Assembly: GCF_022965805.1 (NCBI RefSeq)
Contig: NC_133110.1
Location: 32,488,790 to 32,552,789 of the forward strand
Reading direction: 5' to 3'
From: Primulina eburnea
Lineage: Eukaryota; Streptophyta; Magnoliopsida; Lamiales; Gesneriaceae
Length of the DNA: 64,000 nt
The notes under the pieces were generated by a model. It saw nothing but the letters and a program-made list of their open reading frames with translations, ran no database searches and was not told the DNA's origin. Positions 1-10,704 of the stretch are shown piece after piece (positions within the stretch are counted from its first letter, which is position 1; each line of letters starts with the position of its first letter). Position numbers and translations under genes: made by a program.

Positions 1-748
1 ATTATTGCGTCAAATTTTTTCTTCTTTTATATTTTCAATTTATATTGCTTTCACGATTTTTTTTGTCATCAATTTTTTCTTCTCTTTGAAAAACAATATT
101 CTCGCCATCTTCATTAGCAAATCTTATGAGAAGAAATGTATATTCTTCTCTATTTGATGTCTCTATAAATCTCCACACAATTAAGTATTTTGTAGAAAAA
201 AAATTTGTTTCATCAAGCAAATAAAATCAAAGAATTTTGTTATTTCAGTATTCTACAAATTATATTTATTTTTTGTAAATATTTTAACTTAATCTACAAG
301 CAAATGAATTTTGGTTATTCTATCTTCTAGACAACTGACAAAATATGATTTAATTAATATTTTATTATATTTATCAAAATGTGTTCAACTCTTTAATGAT
401 ATAACATATTTATGCAATATGTTATTTAAATAGAAAAATTCAAAATTAAGATAACATAATTTTTTTTATATTTCATACTATATTATTGGAAGTATTAAAT
501 TTGTATATATTAATTTTTTTCTGAGAAACTTCTTGTATATATAACTCATTCAAAAGATTATAGATTTACAAAATAAAACAAATCATATTCAATTTAATAT
601 TTTGTGAAAAATATATGTTCACTTCATCTACAAGTAAATAAAAACAAATAACTTTAACCTTAATTCACACTTTTATAATATGTATAGATTTTTAATTTAT
701 TATTATTTATCATACATAATTATTTTTATATTATAACTCATTAATTAT
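1..748. other. AT-rich sequence, no gene seen
   Basis: This stretch is strongly AT-rich with poly-A and poly-T runs. I see no convincing coding sequence, splice structure or LTR terminus in it. The one short open frame near the left edge has no recognisable motif and looks like chance. Confidence 0.6.
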
Positions 749-1066
749 CTCAAATTCGAGCTCACGATCTACCTAAACGAGCCGAGCTCGAACCCGAGCT
801 CGTGAACCACTTAAACGAGCCGAGCTCGAGCTCACGAGCCAGCTAAACGAGCCGAGCTCAATTTTGAGCTCACGAACCTATTATCGAACATGTTCATGAG
901 CTACGAGCCGAACATCATTAATCTCAAGCTCGGCTCAACAAAATTGTCGAGCCCAAAATAAGGCTCGGGCTCGGCTCGATGAGCTTAACGAACGAGCCCG
1001 AACGAGCTTTTTAACGAGCCGAGATCCGAAAAACTCGCGAACAGCTCGGCTCATTTACATGCCTAG
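749..1066. repeat. GAGCTCG-rich dispersed repeat, possibly a hAT-type non-autonomous element end
   Basis: Permuted copies of the motif GAGCCGAGCTCG recur on both strands in about 300 bases. The sequence ends near 1066 with a terminus that reads on the minus strand as CTAGGCATGTAAATGAGCC. That resembles the TAGG-ATGTAAATGAGC ends of a hAT-like repeat common in plants (recalled, not searched). A matching opposite end is not evident, so classification is tentative. Confidence 0.4.
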
Positions 1067-1610
1067 TGACGAGAGTTGCTGAGGCCCTGCCCCCAGGTAC
1101 TTGGTGTATATAGACTGATCAGTCGATCAGATGATAAATGATAAAGGATAGTCAATTTCAAAGATCAAACTTAACCCAAAATGATACATGATGAGGAAAC
1201 GTTTTATGATATTATGTGCTAAAATGATTTATGAAAAATTGTCGCAGGTGTGGATGATTTTGAGGGAAGCGCTGACGCTTGAGTGGGTTGGATCCGGCAG
1301 TACACTCCCAAGGGACTTTTATTTTCCTTATTAGCTTAAGATTTAAGATTTTAAAGTAAATTTTTTGAAGATTATTTATTTAAAGATTTTTTGCTTTATT
1401 TTGAAGTGTAGTCGTTGGATTTTTTTTAAAATTGACATACGATGTTGTGATTGACGATTTATGGATTTTTATGCATTTGAGGTTTTTAATTATTAGTTTC
1501 TATGTTGGATGGTTTTGAAGTTAGAAGAAAATATTTATAAAAAAATTTTCCTAGTATTTATTTAAATTTTAAAGTTAAAAAAGTGACGTTTCAATATTGG
1601 TCAAGGGCGA
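1067..1610 (+). mobile_element. Truncated LTR-retrotransposon LTR relic
   Basis: The stretch holds a GATGATTTTGAGGGAAGCGC block and, further on, an end reading GTGACGTTTCA. Both resemble the last few hundred bases of the solo LTR at 33994-37401, which has a GAGGGAGGCTTTGATGCC block and a GACGTTTCA end. The left part and any internal region are missing. This looks like a diverged LTR 3' end of a related Ty3/gypsy family. Confidence 0.35.
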
Positions 1611-2590
1611 GCAAAATGTTAGTATGGTGAGGTTGATAGGTGTCATATTTGCATGTTTTACTGTTTTTTAAGTTCATTTTGGTATTATTTTATTGTGTTG
1701 AGTCCATGTTTTATTAATTTTTAGTCAAAAGTTATGCATATGGTCATCTTCTCATGTGTGGTGATGGATTTGAAGGGAAAAAAACCACAATAAGTGAGTT
1801 TGAATGCATGAAAAACAAGGCGTCAGCCAGAAGACTTGGCGCTAGGGCAGTTGTTTTTTTACCACCCCAGCTCGCACCGATGAAGAATTCAGTACTAAAA
1901 TAGAGGATAACGCTCAAGGGCGATAATTTATGACCTCCTCGACGTGCTCGGATGAAACTTCAAGTATGTGGAAAAAACACCTCACACTGGGCTGTAATTT
2001 CTGATAGCCCCAGCATGACACAATAAGAAAACAAAATTTGTGATAAAATTTTTATCAAGTTGACCGATCTTATAGGAGCCTTGGTCGAATATAAATGGGT
2101 GCATCCCTAATACACTAGAGGGGATGAGATTTCAGAATTATTTCTAGTCGCCATAAATGAAGAAATGTCTAGAATCAGGGAGGCAAGAAAGAACTTGATA
2201 TTTTCACACCTTGTGTTCTCACTCCTTCATTTCTTTTAGTATTTTTAGTTTAAAGACATTCAAACATTGTTTTGATATTTTTATGATGAAGTTTGATAGC
2301 TAAACTTTACTATTTGTTGGGATTTATGGGATCCTACCATGAAACGTTGGTTTAAATAATTTAATTTTAGACTTTTTTTTATGCTTGATTATGTTACTAT
2401 TTTTATTATATTTAAAATTATGATTGAATTTGAGATAATATTTGCAATAGGAACAAGTAACATAACCATGGATTTACAACTCGCATAGATATATGAAAAT
2501 GAATACACATTGATAGTGATAATCCAATAGATCGAACGTTAGGGGATTCCACAAATCGTTTTTGCAATCACCTTTGACAAATAGTTAAAG
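1611..2590 (+). mobile_element. Probable LTR relic of a Tat/Athila-like element
   Basis: The block beginning near 1637 with TGATAGGTGTCATATTTGCATG, and a later part reading 'aaactttactatttgttggg', have the look of a Tat/Athila-type LTR (general memory of these families). No primer-binding site, gag or second LTR was found. From about 2400 the sequence is plain AT-rich DNA up to the CACTA element. Confidence 0.3.
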
Positions 2591-2593
2591 AAA

Positions 2594-3896
2594 CACAAAA
2601 AGGCTAACGACAACGGTTAAAAACCATTGTCGTAGGCCTTGTAAAACCGTTGTTAAAGACACTGTGGTTAAAGGGTGCGCTCAAAGACAACGGTTAAAAA
2701 CCGTTGTCGTAGACGTCTAAAGACGACGGTAAAAAACCGTTGTCGTAAATCTTGTAAAACCGTTGTTAAAGGTCTTGTGGTTAAAGAGTGCACTCAAATA
2801 CAAGGCGAAATACCGTTGTCGTAGACGTCTAAAGACGACAACAAAAAACCGTTGTCGTAGCACTGGAAAATCGTTGTTAAAGGTCAATTAGCGACGGTTT
2901 TTCTTATAATTGGCTATTCATATGATTTACGTCACTAATTAGCAACGGTTTACGCTAAAATTAGCGACGGCTTTTCCATAAAGTTTTTCGCTAATTAGCG
3001 ACGTAAATCATATGAATAGCCAATTATAAGAAAAACCATCGGTAATTGACCTTTAACAACGATTTTCCAGTGCTACGATGCTAAAATTAGCGATGGCTTT
3101 TCCATAAAGTTTGTCGCTAATTTTAGTGACGGTTGTGATGATGTCTATCGCTAATTGTTTCAGTAAAATAAAAAAAAAATTTAATTTTTTAATAAATATA
3201 ACAACACTAACACTTAAAAATTTACAATAAATTGAAGGAAAAAAATTTACCCTAAATCAAAATTAAAATCGTGTACGAGAAAAATTTTAAGTGTTGTGAA
3301 GTGGTGTGGAAGAAAATGGAGCGGGAATGATGGTATTTATAGACAGCTTGCGACAATTTTTTATTAACCGTCGCTATTAGGGACAGTAATTGTATAAACC
3401 ATCGCTAATATAGCGACGGTTAATCAAAAAGTGTCGCTTTTAGCGACGGTTATTTTTAAACTGTTGCTATTTTAAAATTTTTGGCAAAGGGTTTGGATAA
3501 ATCGTAGTTAATTTAAAATTTAGCGACGATTTGTCACACCGTTATTTTTAAACCTTCGCTAATTTAAGAAATGCGACGGTTTTAATAATCGTCGCTAAAT
3601 TTAGCGAAAATCTAGCAACAGTTTAGAAAACCGTTGTCGATTGTCCAAAAAAACACGCTAATAGACAACCGTTTATAAAATCGTTGTCGTTGACCCTAAA
3701 AACACGTTCAAATAGAAAACAGTTGTCTTTGACCCCCAGAAAGACAACGGTTTTCTAAAAACCGTTGTCTTTTGTTTTAAAAAATGTCATACGACAACGG
3801 TTTTAAAAAAAAAACCGTTGTAAAAAATAAAAGCAATGGTTTTAGGGAAAAATCATCGTTGTACGTGTGTTGTTGAATGACAAATTTTTTGTAATG
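2594..3896. mobile_element. Non-autonomous CACTA (En/Spm)-like element
   Basis: The left end starts with CACAAAAAGG. The right end reads on the minus strand as CATTACAAAAAA, one base from the canonical CACTACAAAAAA terminus. Both sides are flanked by AAA (2591-2593 and 3897-3899), which fits a 3-bp target duplication, though AAA is weak evidence in AT-rich DNA. The body is packed with short direct and inverted copies of ACAACGGTTTT and GCGACGGTTTT, typical of CACTA subterminal repeats. There is no transposase ORF. The centre holds a large inverted repeat, listed separately. Confidence 0.6.
2856..3077. repeat. Long hairpin inside the CACTA-like element
   Basis: Bases 2856-2933 and 3000-3077 are reverse complements over 78 positions with about two mismatches. 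Pairing continues inward through an ACTAATTAGC/GCTAATTAGC pair with one mismatch, giving arms near 88 bp and a loop of about 46 bp. The transcript could fold into a nearly perfect hairpin. Confidence 0.85.
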
Positions 3897-3902
3897 AAAT
3901 TT

Positions 3903-4513
3903 TGTGACACCCCGATCCTCTTTTAAAATAAATACACAGCGGAAATAAAATTTTTCTTTTCAAATACGGAAGGAGTTTCAAAATACATTTCTTTAAATAT
4001 CTTTACAAAATAAATACATGATCATTTAAATGACATAACAAAAACAAAACATCATTCCTATGATCATGCCAAAATCCTCCTTCCAACGGTGTATGCATAT
4101 GACCCCCGATCTACAGTCAACGTCCCGGGGCACCACTCTGATCTGCATCACATGAAATAACTGGAATGAGAATAAATCTCAGCAAGTGGAACTCTGATAT
4201 AACAATGAACAATAACTCTGTAAAACATATCTTTGAAATCATAAATACCATCAACTCTGAACTGTAAACTCTGAATATCGATAACATAGCAATAGCATAA
4301 AAATATGATGGTATTTCTCTTTTACTCTGGGGATTGATATCAATAGTATCTCTGCTCTGGGGTGCTCGTATCCCAAATCGATATAAATACCGATAACTCT
4401 GAGGGATATAAGCCTATGGGCGATGATCATCTAATATTGCATGCAATCTCTGACTATGATTAATCAATCCAATAAAACATTTGAACTCTGAATAGCATTT
4501 AAAGCCGTCGTTT
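3903..4513 (-). repeat. Inverted LTR 3' part replacing the 5' LTR of element A
   Basis: Read on the minus strand, this segment matches about 10090-10699 of the 3' LTR almost base for base. It starts at the LTR terminus, and the similarity stops near 4513 after AAAGCCGTC. About a dozen bases of unclear origin follow before the correctly oriented LTR remnant starts at 4525. Confidence 0.9.
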
Positions 4514-4524
4514 CACAATCTCTT

Positions 4525-4590
4525 ATTTTATTTCCGCTGTGTATTTATTTTAAAAGAGGATCGGGGTGTCACATTTAGTGGTATCAGAGC
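4525..4590 (+). other. 5' LTR remnant and primer-binding site of element A
   Basis: Bases 4525-4573 match the last 49 bases of the 3' LTR in direct orientation. After a short spacer, TGGTATCAGAGC at 4579-4590 is the usual plant primer-binding site, complementary to the 3' end of initiator methionine tRNA. Confidence 0.85.
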
Positions 4591-4709
4591 GGTGTTCTTC
4601 GGACCAATACATATGACTTCGTCTACTTTCAACTGTCCGGGTATGTTTTCTTTGCATCTATCTATTGTTATGTTTTGATTGGTGTCTTGTGAGCATTGTA
4701 GAGTAGAGG

Positions 4710-7700
4710 ATGCCTCCTAAGCGTAAGGCGTCAGAGGGGGAGGATAGTTCGTCCTCGAGAGTTGTCGACGAGTTCGGCAAGTTACTGAAGGAGCAGGCTA
4801 AGGTTCACAGTGAGCAGATCCAGCAGTTGCTTAGACTGCAAGGAGCAGGCCAGGGCAGAGGCCAAGGTAGAGGGCATGTTGCTCCAGCTGCAGTTGGTTC
4901 TGATGCTATCTTTTCTGTGTTTAAGAGGATGGATCCACCCGAGTTTCCAGGCAGCTCCGATCCTTTAGCTGCAGTAGAGTGGGTCAAGGCTTTGGAGGCG
5001 ATTTTTGATCATCTCCACTATGAGGACAGAGATCGTATCAGTTGTGCTGTTTTTATGCTGGTTAAAGCTGCACGTTTGTGGTGGAATGCGACCAAGGTTG
5101 GCATTGATGTTTCTACATTGAAGTGGTCTGAGTTTATTGAGCTTTTCTACGACAAGTACTTTCCTGATGCACTGCGAGCGAGGAAGGTTACAGAGTTCTT
5201 GGAGCTTCGTCAGGGGAGCTTGAACGTGGATGAGTATATTCTCAGGTTCGAGGAGGGTTGCCTATTTGCTCCGTACATTGCTACCAATGATAAAGATAAA
5301 GGCGCTCACTTCATTCGAGGCCTTAGAGCGGAGATTCGACGGGATATCAATATGTCCAAGGCTGTTACTTTCAAGGAGATTGTGTCCAAGGCGTTGCTAG
5401 CAGAGCAGGACGAGAAGGATATCGCCAGGGAGAGACAGGCGAGGCACCAGGCTAGTGTTCAGAGAGGCCAGAGTTCAGGTCAGCGTGGCAGAGATCGATT
5501 CAAGGGGAAAGGCAAGGTGGATCAGAGTCCTAGGCCACCGTCAGCGCCAGTTGCTCCGTCTGATTCTGAGAGATCCTTGTGTCCCAAGTGTGGCAGACCT
5601 CATCGTGGAGAGTGTAGATTTGGCACTCGTTCTTGCTATCGTTGTGGCATGCCAGGCCACATTTCCAGAGATTGTCCTAAGGGAGCTAGCCAGGAGAAGG
5701 TGCAGGGTCGTATCTTTTCGATGACTAAGGAAGGTATTAATCGTAATTCTTCTGTAATCTCTAGTTCCATTTTAATTTCAGGCAGAGTAGCTACTACTTT
5801 GATTGATACTGGTGCTACTCATTCTTTTATGTCTGAATTGTTTTTGAGATCTTTGGGTATAGTTCCTTCTGTTATTCCCCTTCAGCTTAGTGTTGTTTTG
5901 CCTTCGGGAGATGTTTTGTGCCCGACTTCCATAGTGTATGCGTGCCCCGTTCGTTTTGTTGATCGAGAGGTATTTGCTGATTTGATTGTGATCCCGATGG
6001 TTGCCTTTGATGTTATTCTTGGCATGGATTGGCTGTCGACCTATCGTGCTGTTATTGATTGCGTTGCTAAGACGGTGACTTTTGCAGATGATGGCCAGGG
6101 AGGAGTTCTCGCCAGCTCAGGTACTTCGCTGGTCCTTCCTTTTATTTCGTGTCTTGATGCTGAGAGGCTATTGTGTAGAGGTTGTGATGTTTTTCTGGCA
6201 TCTATTGTGGATGTTGATAGACTGATTAAGTTGAATATTGATGATATTGATGTGGTGAGGGAGTTTGCTGATGTGTTTGAGGATGATGTTCCGGGTTTGC
6301 CGCCGGATAGAGATGTAGAGTTTGTTATTGATCTTGCTCCAGGTACGGTTCCTATTTCTAAGGCTCCGTATAGGATGGCTCCTACAGAGATGAAAGAGTT
6401 GAAGACGCAGTTGCAGGATCTTCTAGATAAGGGTTTTATTCGTCCGAGTTCTTCGCCTTGGGGAGCTCCGGTTCTATTTGTTAAGAAGAAGGATGGTTCT
6501 TTGCGTCTGTGTATCGACTATAGGGAGCTTAACAAAGTGACGATCAAGAACAAGTATCCGTTGCCACGGATTGATGATTTGTTTGACCAACTCCAGGGTG
6601 CCACTGTTTTCTCGAAGATTGATCTTCGGTCTGGCTACTATCAGTTGAAGGTTAGGGAGTCCGATATCCCTAAGACGGCTTTCCGGACCAGGTATGGTCA
6701 CTATGAGTTTCTCGTGATGTCTTTTGGTTTGACCAATGCCCCTTCTGTCTTCATGGACCTGATGAACCGTGTGTTCAAGCCGTATTTGGATAGCTTTGTC
6801 ATTGTCTTCATCGATGATATCTTGATCTATTCTAAGACCAGAGAGCTTCATTCAGAGCATCTCAGAGTTGTGCTCCAGTTGTTGAGAGAGCGGAGGTTGT
6901 TTGCCAAGTTGAAGAAGTGTGAGTTTTGGTTGGATCAGATTTCTTTTCTAGGCCATGTCGTTTCGAGGGATGGCATTGCTGTTGATCCGATGAAGATAGA
7001 GGCGATTCAGAAGTGGCCTATTCCTACGACTATTTCTGAGGTACGCAGTTTCCTTGGTTTGGCGGGTTATTATCGTCGTTTCATTTCAGACTTTTCCAAG
7101 ATTGCCCTGCCATTGTCCAATTTGACGAGGAAGAATGTGAAGTTCGAGTGGTCTATAGATTGCCAGAGTGCATTTCAGGAGTTGAAGGATAGATTGACGT
7201 CAGCTCCTATTCTCGCATTGCCCAGTGGTTCAGAGGATTTTGTGGTCTTTACCGATGCGTCGAAGAAGGGTCTTGGGGCAGTGTTGATGCAGAGAGCTAA
7301 GGTCATTGCCTATGCTTCTCGCCAGTTGAAGGATTATGAGAAGAATTATCCGACGCATGATTTAGAGTTGGCAGCTGTGGTTTTCGCCCTGAAGATTTGG
7401 AGACACTACTTGTATGGCGAAAAGTGTGAGATTTTCACAGACCACAAGAGTTTGAAGTATCTGTTCTCGCAGAAAGAGCTCAATATGCGACAGAGGAGGT
7501 GGTTAGAGCTGGTCAAAGATTACGATGTGACTATCAGTTATCACCCAGGGAAGGCAAATGTTGTGGCTGATGCTTTGAGTCGTAAGTCAAGTGCTTCATT
7601 GAGTTCTTTGATTCAGAGACCGTTGCTGATGGATTTGCAGAGAGAGGAGATTGATCTGGTGATTCCAGGCACCATTGCTCGTCTTTCAGCGTTGGTTATT

Positions 7701-9140
7701 CGATCTTCATTGACGGACAGGATTCGTAGAGAGCAGTCGACTGATGTTCAGTTGACAGAGTTGAGAGATAGAGCAGAGATTAGAGGTAATTCAGAGTTTG
7801 CCTTGAATGGTGATGGTTTGGTGACTTTCAGAGGTCGTATTTGTGTTCCTGTTGGCGATGATATTCGTAGAGATATTCTGACAGAGGCTCATACCGCGCC
7901 GTATTCGATTCATCCAGGCAGTACGAAGATGTATCAGGATCTTCGTCGACTCTACTGGTGGCCAGGTATGAAGAAGGATGTTGCCGTGTTCATTTCTCAG
8001 TGCCTTACTTGTCAGCAGGTGAAGATTGAGCACCAGAGACCTGCTGGGACATTGTTGTCATTGCCGATTCCTCAGTGGAAGTGGGAGCATATTACGATGG
8101 ATTTCGTGACTGGTCTTCCCAGAGTGCAGAGAGGTTTCAATTCTATTTGGGTTATCGTTGATCGATTGACTAAGTCAGCGCACTTTCTTCCAGTCAAGAC
8201 GACGTATTCGATGAACCAGTATGCCGAGGACTACATAGCAGAGATTGTCAGACTTCATGGTGTCCCTGTGTCGATCGTGTCTGATCGTGACCCTAGATTT
8301 ACTTCAGAGTTTTGGAAGAGTTTGCACAGAGCTATGGGTTCGCGGTTAGCGTTCAGTACAGCCTATCATCCTCAGAGCGATGGTCAGTCAGAGAGAGTCA
8401 TTCAGATTCTTGAGGATATGCTCAGAGCTTGTACTATAGACTTTCCAGGTAGCTGGGATTCTTTGTTGCCTTTGGTTGAGTTCACTTATAATAATAGCTA
8501 CCAGGCGACGATTGGCATGGCACCGTATGAGGCACTTTATGGCAGGAAGTGCAGATCTCCCTTGTATTGGGACGAGGTTGGTGAGAGGAAGATGTTGGGA
8601 CCAGAGTTGGTCCAGCAGACTGCCGATGTTGTTGCTGTTATCAGAGAAAGGATGAAGACTGCCCAGTCCAGACAGAAGAGCTATGCAGATGTTCGTCGTA
8701 GGCCTTTGCAGTTCGAGGTTGGCGATCACGTGTTTCTGAAGATAGCACCTCTCAAGGGTGTGATGAGATTTGGCAAGAAGGGCAAGTTGAGTCCTAGATT
8801 TATTGGTCCATTCGAGATTTTGGACAGAGTTGGTGACAGAGCCTACAGATTAGCCCTACCTCCAGATCTTGACAGAGTTCATAATGTGTTTCACGTATCG
8901 ATGCTCAGGAAGTATGTTGCAGATCCTTCCCATGTTCTTCGCCATGAGCCATTGGACTTGACGCCGAATTTGACGTATCAAGAGATTCCGATTCAGATTC
9001 TGGATCGCACAGTTAGAGTGTTGAGGAACAAAGAGATCGGCATTGTCAAAGTTCTTTGGAGGAACCATTTGATAGAGGAGGCTACGTGGGAACCAGAGGA
9101 GGAGATAAGAGAGAAGTATCCTGAGTTGTTCGTGCCGTGA
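4710..9140 (+). CDS. Chromovirus Gag-Pol polyprotein (element A)
   Basis: A single uninterrupted ORF of 1476 codons. Domains in order, rough residues: retrotransposon gag about 85-250; CCHC zinc knuckle [14 protein letters not shown] about 309-322; aspartic protease DTGATHSF about 366; reverse transcriptase with FIDDIL about 700; RNase H with [12 protein letters not shown] about 846; HHCC integrase zinc finger about 1060-1105; integrase DD(35)E core with acidic residues near 1129, 1190 and 1227; GPF-type motif about 1360; C-terminal chromodomain about 1420-1475. The chromodomain of this class is known to bias integration toward modified chromatin. All core motifs look intact. The start ATG follows the primer-binding site by about 120 bases. 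The enzyme set looks complete, but the 5' LTR lacks its promoter in the correct orientation, so transcription from its own LTR is doubtful. Confidence 0.95.
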   Translation: MPPKRKASEGEDSSSSRVVDEFGKLLKEQAKVHSEQIQQLLRLQGAGQGRGQGRGHVAPAAVGSDAIFSVFKRMDPPEFPGSSDPLAAVEWVKALEAIFDHLHYEDRDRISCAVFMLVKAARLWWNATKVGIDVSTLKWSEFIELFYDKYFPDALRARKVTEFLELRQGSLNVDEYILRFEEGCLFAPYIATNDKDKGAHFIRGLRAEIRRDINMSKAVTFKEIVSKALLAEQDEKDIARERQARHQASVQRGQSSGQRGRDRFKGKGKVDQSPRPPSAPVAPSDSERSLCPKCGRPHRGECRFGTRSCYRCGMPGHISRDCPKGASQEKVQGRIFSMTKEGINRNSSVISSSILISGRVATTLIDTGATHSFMSELFLRSLGIVPSVIPLQLSVVLPSGDVLCPTSIVYACPVRFVDREVFADLIVIPMVAFDVILGMDWLSTYRAVIDCVAKTVTFADDGQGGVLASSGTSLVLPFISCLDAERLLCRGCDVFLASIVDVDRLIKLNIDDIDVVREFADVFEDDVPGLPPDRDVEFVIDLAPGTVPISKAPYRMAPTEMKELKTQLQDLLDKGFIRPSSSPWGAPVLFVKKKDGSLRLCIDYRELNKVTIKNKYPLPRIDDLFDQLQGATVFSKIDLRSGYYQLKVRESDIPKTAFRTRYGHYEFLVMSFGLTNAPSVFMDLMNRVFKPYLDSFVIVFIDDILIYSKTRELHSEHLRVVLQLLRERRLFAKLKKCEFWLDQISFLGHVVSRDGIAVDPMKIEAIQKWPIPTTISEVRSFLGLAGYYRRFISDFSKIALPLSNLTRKNVKFEWSIDCQSAFQELKDRLTSAPILALPSGSEDFVVFTDASKKGLGAVLMQRAKVIAYASRQLKDYEKNYPTHDLELAAVVFALKIWRHYLYGEKCEIFTDHKSLKYLFSQKELNMRQRRWLELVKDYDVTISYHPGKANVVADALSRKSSASLSSLIQRPLLMDLQREEIDLVIPGTIARLSALVIRSSLTDRIRREQSTDVQLTELRDRAEIRGNSEFALNGDGLVTFRGRICVPVGDDIRRDILTEAHTAPYSIHPGSTKMYQDLRRLYWWPGMKKDVAVFISQCLTCQQVKIEHQRPAGTLLSLPIPQWKWEHITMDFVTGLPRVQRGFNSIWVIVDRLTKSAHFLPVKTTYSMNQYAEDYIAEIVRLHGVPVSIVSDRDPRFTSEFWKSLHRAMGSRLAFSTAYHPQSDGQSERVIQILEDMLRACTIDFPGSWDSLLPLVEFTYNNSYQATIGMAPYEALYGRKCRSPLYWDEVGERKMLGPELVQQTADVVAVIRERMKTAQSRQKSYADVRRRPLQFEVGDHVFLKIAPLKGVMRFGKKGKLSPRFIGPFEILDRVGDRAYRLALPPDLDRVHNVFHVSMLRKYVADPSHVLRHEPLDLTPNLTYQEIPIQILDRTVRVLRNKEIGIVKVLWRNHLIEEATWEPEEEIREKYPELFVP

Positions 9141-9163
9141 CGTCAATTTCGCGGACGAAATTC

Positions 9164-9180
9164 CCTTAAGGGGGGGAGAT
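9164..9180 (+). other. Polypurine tract of element A
   Basis: A purine run (AAGGGGGGGAGA) directly precedes the 3' LTR start TGTAATAGCC at 9181. This is the usual plus-strand primer site for reverse transcription. Confidence 0.85.
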
Positions 9181-10699
9181 TGTAATAGCCGAGCCCAGTG
9201 TACGGTACGATTTAAGTTTCGTTTGTTATTTGGGATATTTGATTAGATGTTCAGAGTTGTATTTTTGGGCTATAGTATTGTTAGTTTTATTGTCTTGAGG
9301 TGTTAGTTGATGTTGGTTGTTCGTTTCAGCGTTTTGGTTCGATTTGAGTTGCTTGGGAATAGTGCTTTGCCGTGACCAGAGTGCACCCGCGCTCTTAACT
9401 GGAGTGCCCCCGCGGTAGAGACCGCACCCGTGCTGCTTGCGTCGCCGCACCCGCGCTGTTCGTGTTCCAGAATTTTTGTGGCTGCCGAAACCATTGCGCA
9501 CCCGCGGTGCTTAGAGGAGCGCACCCGCGGTGAAGGTATGGGCGAGTTTTTAAGCTACTTTTTGGAGTGGTTGGCCATACTTTCCCTTTCTTTTCTCCTC
9601 TATTCTCGACATTTCTCTCCATTTCAAGGGTTTTTAGTCATTTCTTTCCTTTCCTATCTTCGATTCAGGCGTTTGTTTGGAATTTCGACTTGAGTTCGAC
9701 GTTCTCCTTGGTGCTAGGAAGCTTGGGTAAGCTTTTGGTGCGATTCTGTTAAGGTTGTAAATTAAGAGTTGTTTAGGTTGGTTGTTTATGTGGATTTATG
9801 GATTATTTAGCTTGTAATCTTGGATATTTAGTTGATATTGGTGTTATTTGTGGATTATTTGTTGTAGGTGGTGATCAAGAGCTAAGTTGAGGTGTTTGTT
9901 GTGGTTTGTAAGTGGAATTTCATCCTTTTTGCTCACATGATATTATATGTATTGTGTTTTAAAGGTTTCAAAGTGTTATTCCCTTCCATTGATTCATTGT
10001 TATGTATTGATCCCATTGATTATCTATTGGAGGCATTGATGTCTCAATTATTGTTATAAGGGAATACAAGAGAAAAGATATGGTTTCCAAAGTGACGGCT
10101 TTAAATTCTATTCAGAGTTTAAATGTTTTCGGATTGATAAATACATAGTCAGAGATTGCATGCAATATTAGATGATCATCGCCCATAGGCTTATATCCCT
10201 CAGAGTTATCGGTATTTATATCGATTTGGGATACGAGCACCCCAGAGCAGAGATACTATTGATATCAATCCCCAGAGTAAAAGAGAAATACCATCATATT
10301 TTTATGCTATTGCTATGTTATCGATATTCAGAGTTTACAGTTCAGAGTTGATGGTATTTATGATTTCAAAGATATGTTTTACAGAGTTATTGTTCATTGT
10401 TATATCAGAGTTCCACTTGCTGAGATTTATTCTCATTCCAGTTATTTCATGTGATGCAGATCAGAGTGGTGCCCCGGGACGTTGACTGTAGATCGGGGGT
10501 CATATGCATACACCGTTGGAAGGAGGATTTTGGCATGATCATAGGAATGATGTTTTGTTTTTGTTATGTCATTTAAATGATCATGTATTTATTTTGTAAA
10601 GATATTTAAAGAAATGTATTTTGAAACTCCTTCCGTATTTGAAAAGAAAAATTTTATTTCCGCTGTGTATTTATTTTAAAAGAGGATCGGGGTGTCACA
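9181..10699 (+). repeat. 3' LTR of element A (1519 bp)
   Basis: It runs from TGTAATAGCCGAGCC to GATCGGGGTGTCACA, with TG...CA termini and a polypurine tract before it. The same LTR family appears as solo LTR H (44045-45554, minus) and, as a slightly different subfamily, in element B. Bases 9378-9540 hold a CpG-rich minisatellite. The last 600 bases match the inverted left end at 3903-4513. Confidence 0.92.
9378..9540. repeat. CpG-rich GCACCCGCGG minisatellite in the chromovirus LTR
   Basis: About seven copies of a roughly 11-base core, GCACCCGCGGT or close variants, occur at irregular 15-35-base spacing in an otherwise AT-rich LTR. Matching clusters occur at equivalent positions in the other copies of the family, near 38578-38720, 45203-45360 and 53986-54140. 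Function is unknown; it could be a protein-binding array or a methylation target. Confidence 0.75.
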
Positions 10700-10704
10700 A
10701 ATTT

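Larger units (their letters stand above)
3903..10699 (+). mobile_element. Ty3/gypsy chromovirus (element A) with an inverted 5' LTR end
   Basis: The order is an inverted LTR fragment (3903-4513), a 49-bp remnant of the proper 5' LTR end (4525-4573), a primer-binding site (4579-4590), one gag-pol ORF, a polypurine tract and a full 3' LTR (9181-10699). AATTT at 3898-3902 and 10700-10704 directly abuts the two outer ends, a convincing 5-bp target duplication. Both outer ends therefore carry the same LTR terminus in opposite orientation (TGTGACACC left, GGTGTCACA right). This makes terminal inverted repeats of about 610 bp in place of two direct LTRs. Chromovirus assignment rests on the C-terminal chromodomain. 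The Tekay/Del clade is my guess from the gag start and LTR length. Confidence 0.9.

Noticed and set aside
4579..4590. TGGTATCAGAGC stretches (also near 41327, 54815, 56213 and on the minus strand at 33080 and 52803) as tRNA genes
   Set aside because: Only the primer-binding part complementary to a tRNA 3' end is present, always next to an LTR end. No tRNA cloverleaf surrounds it.
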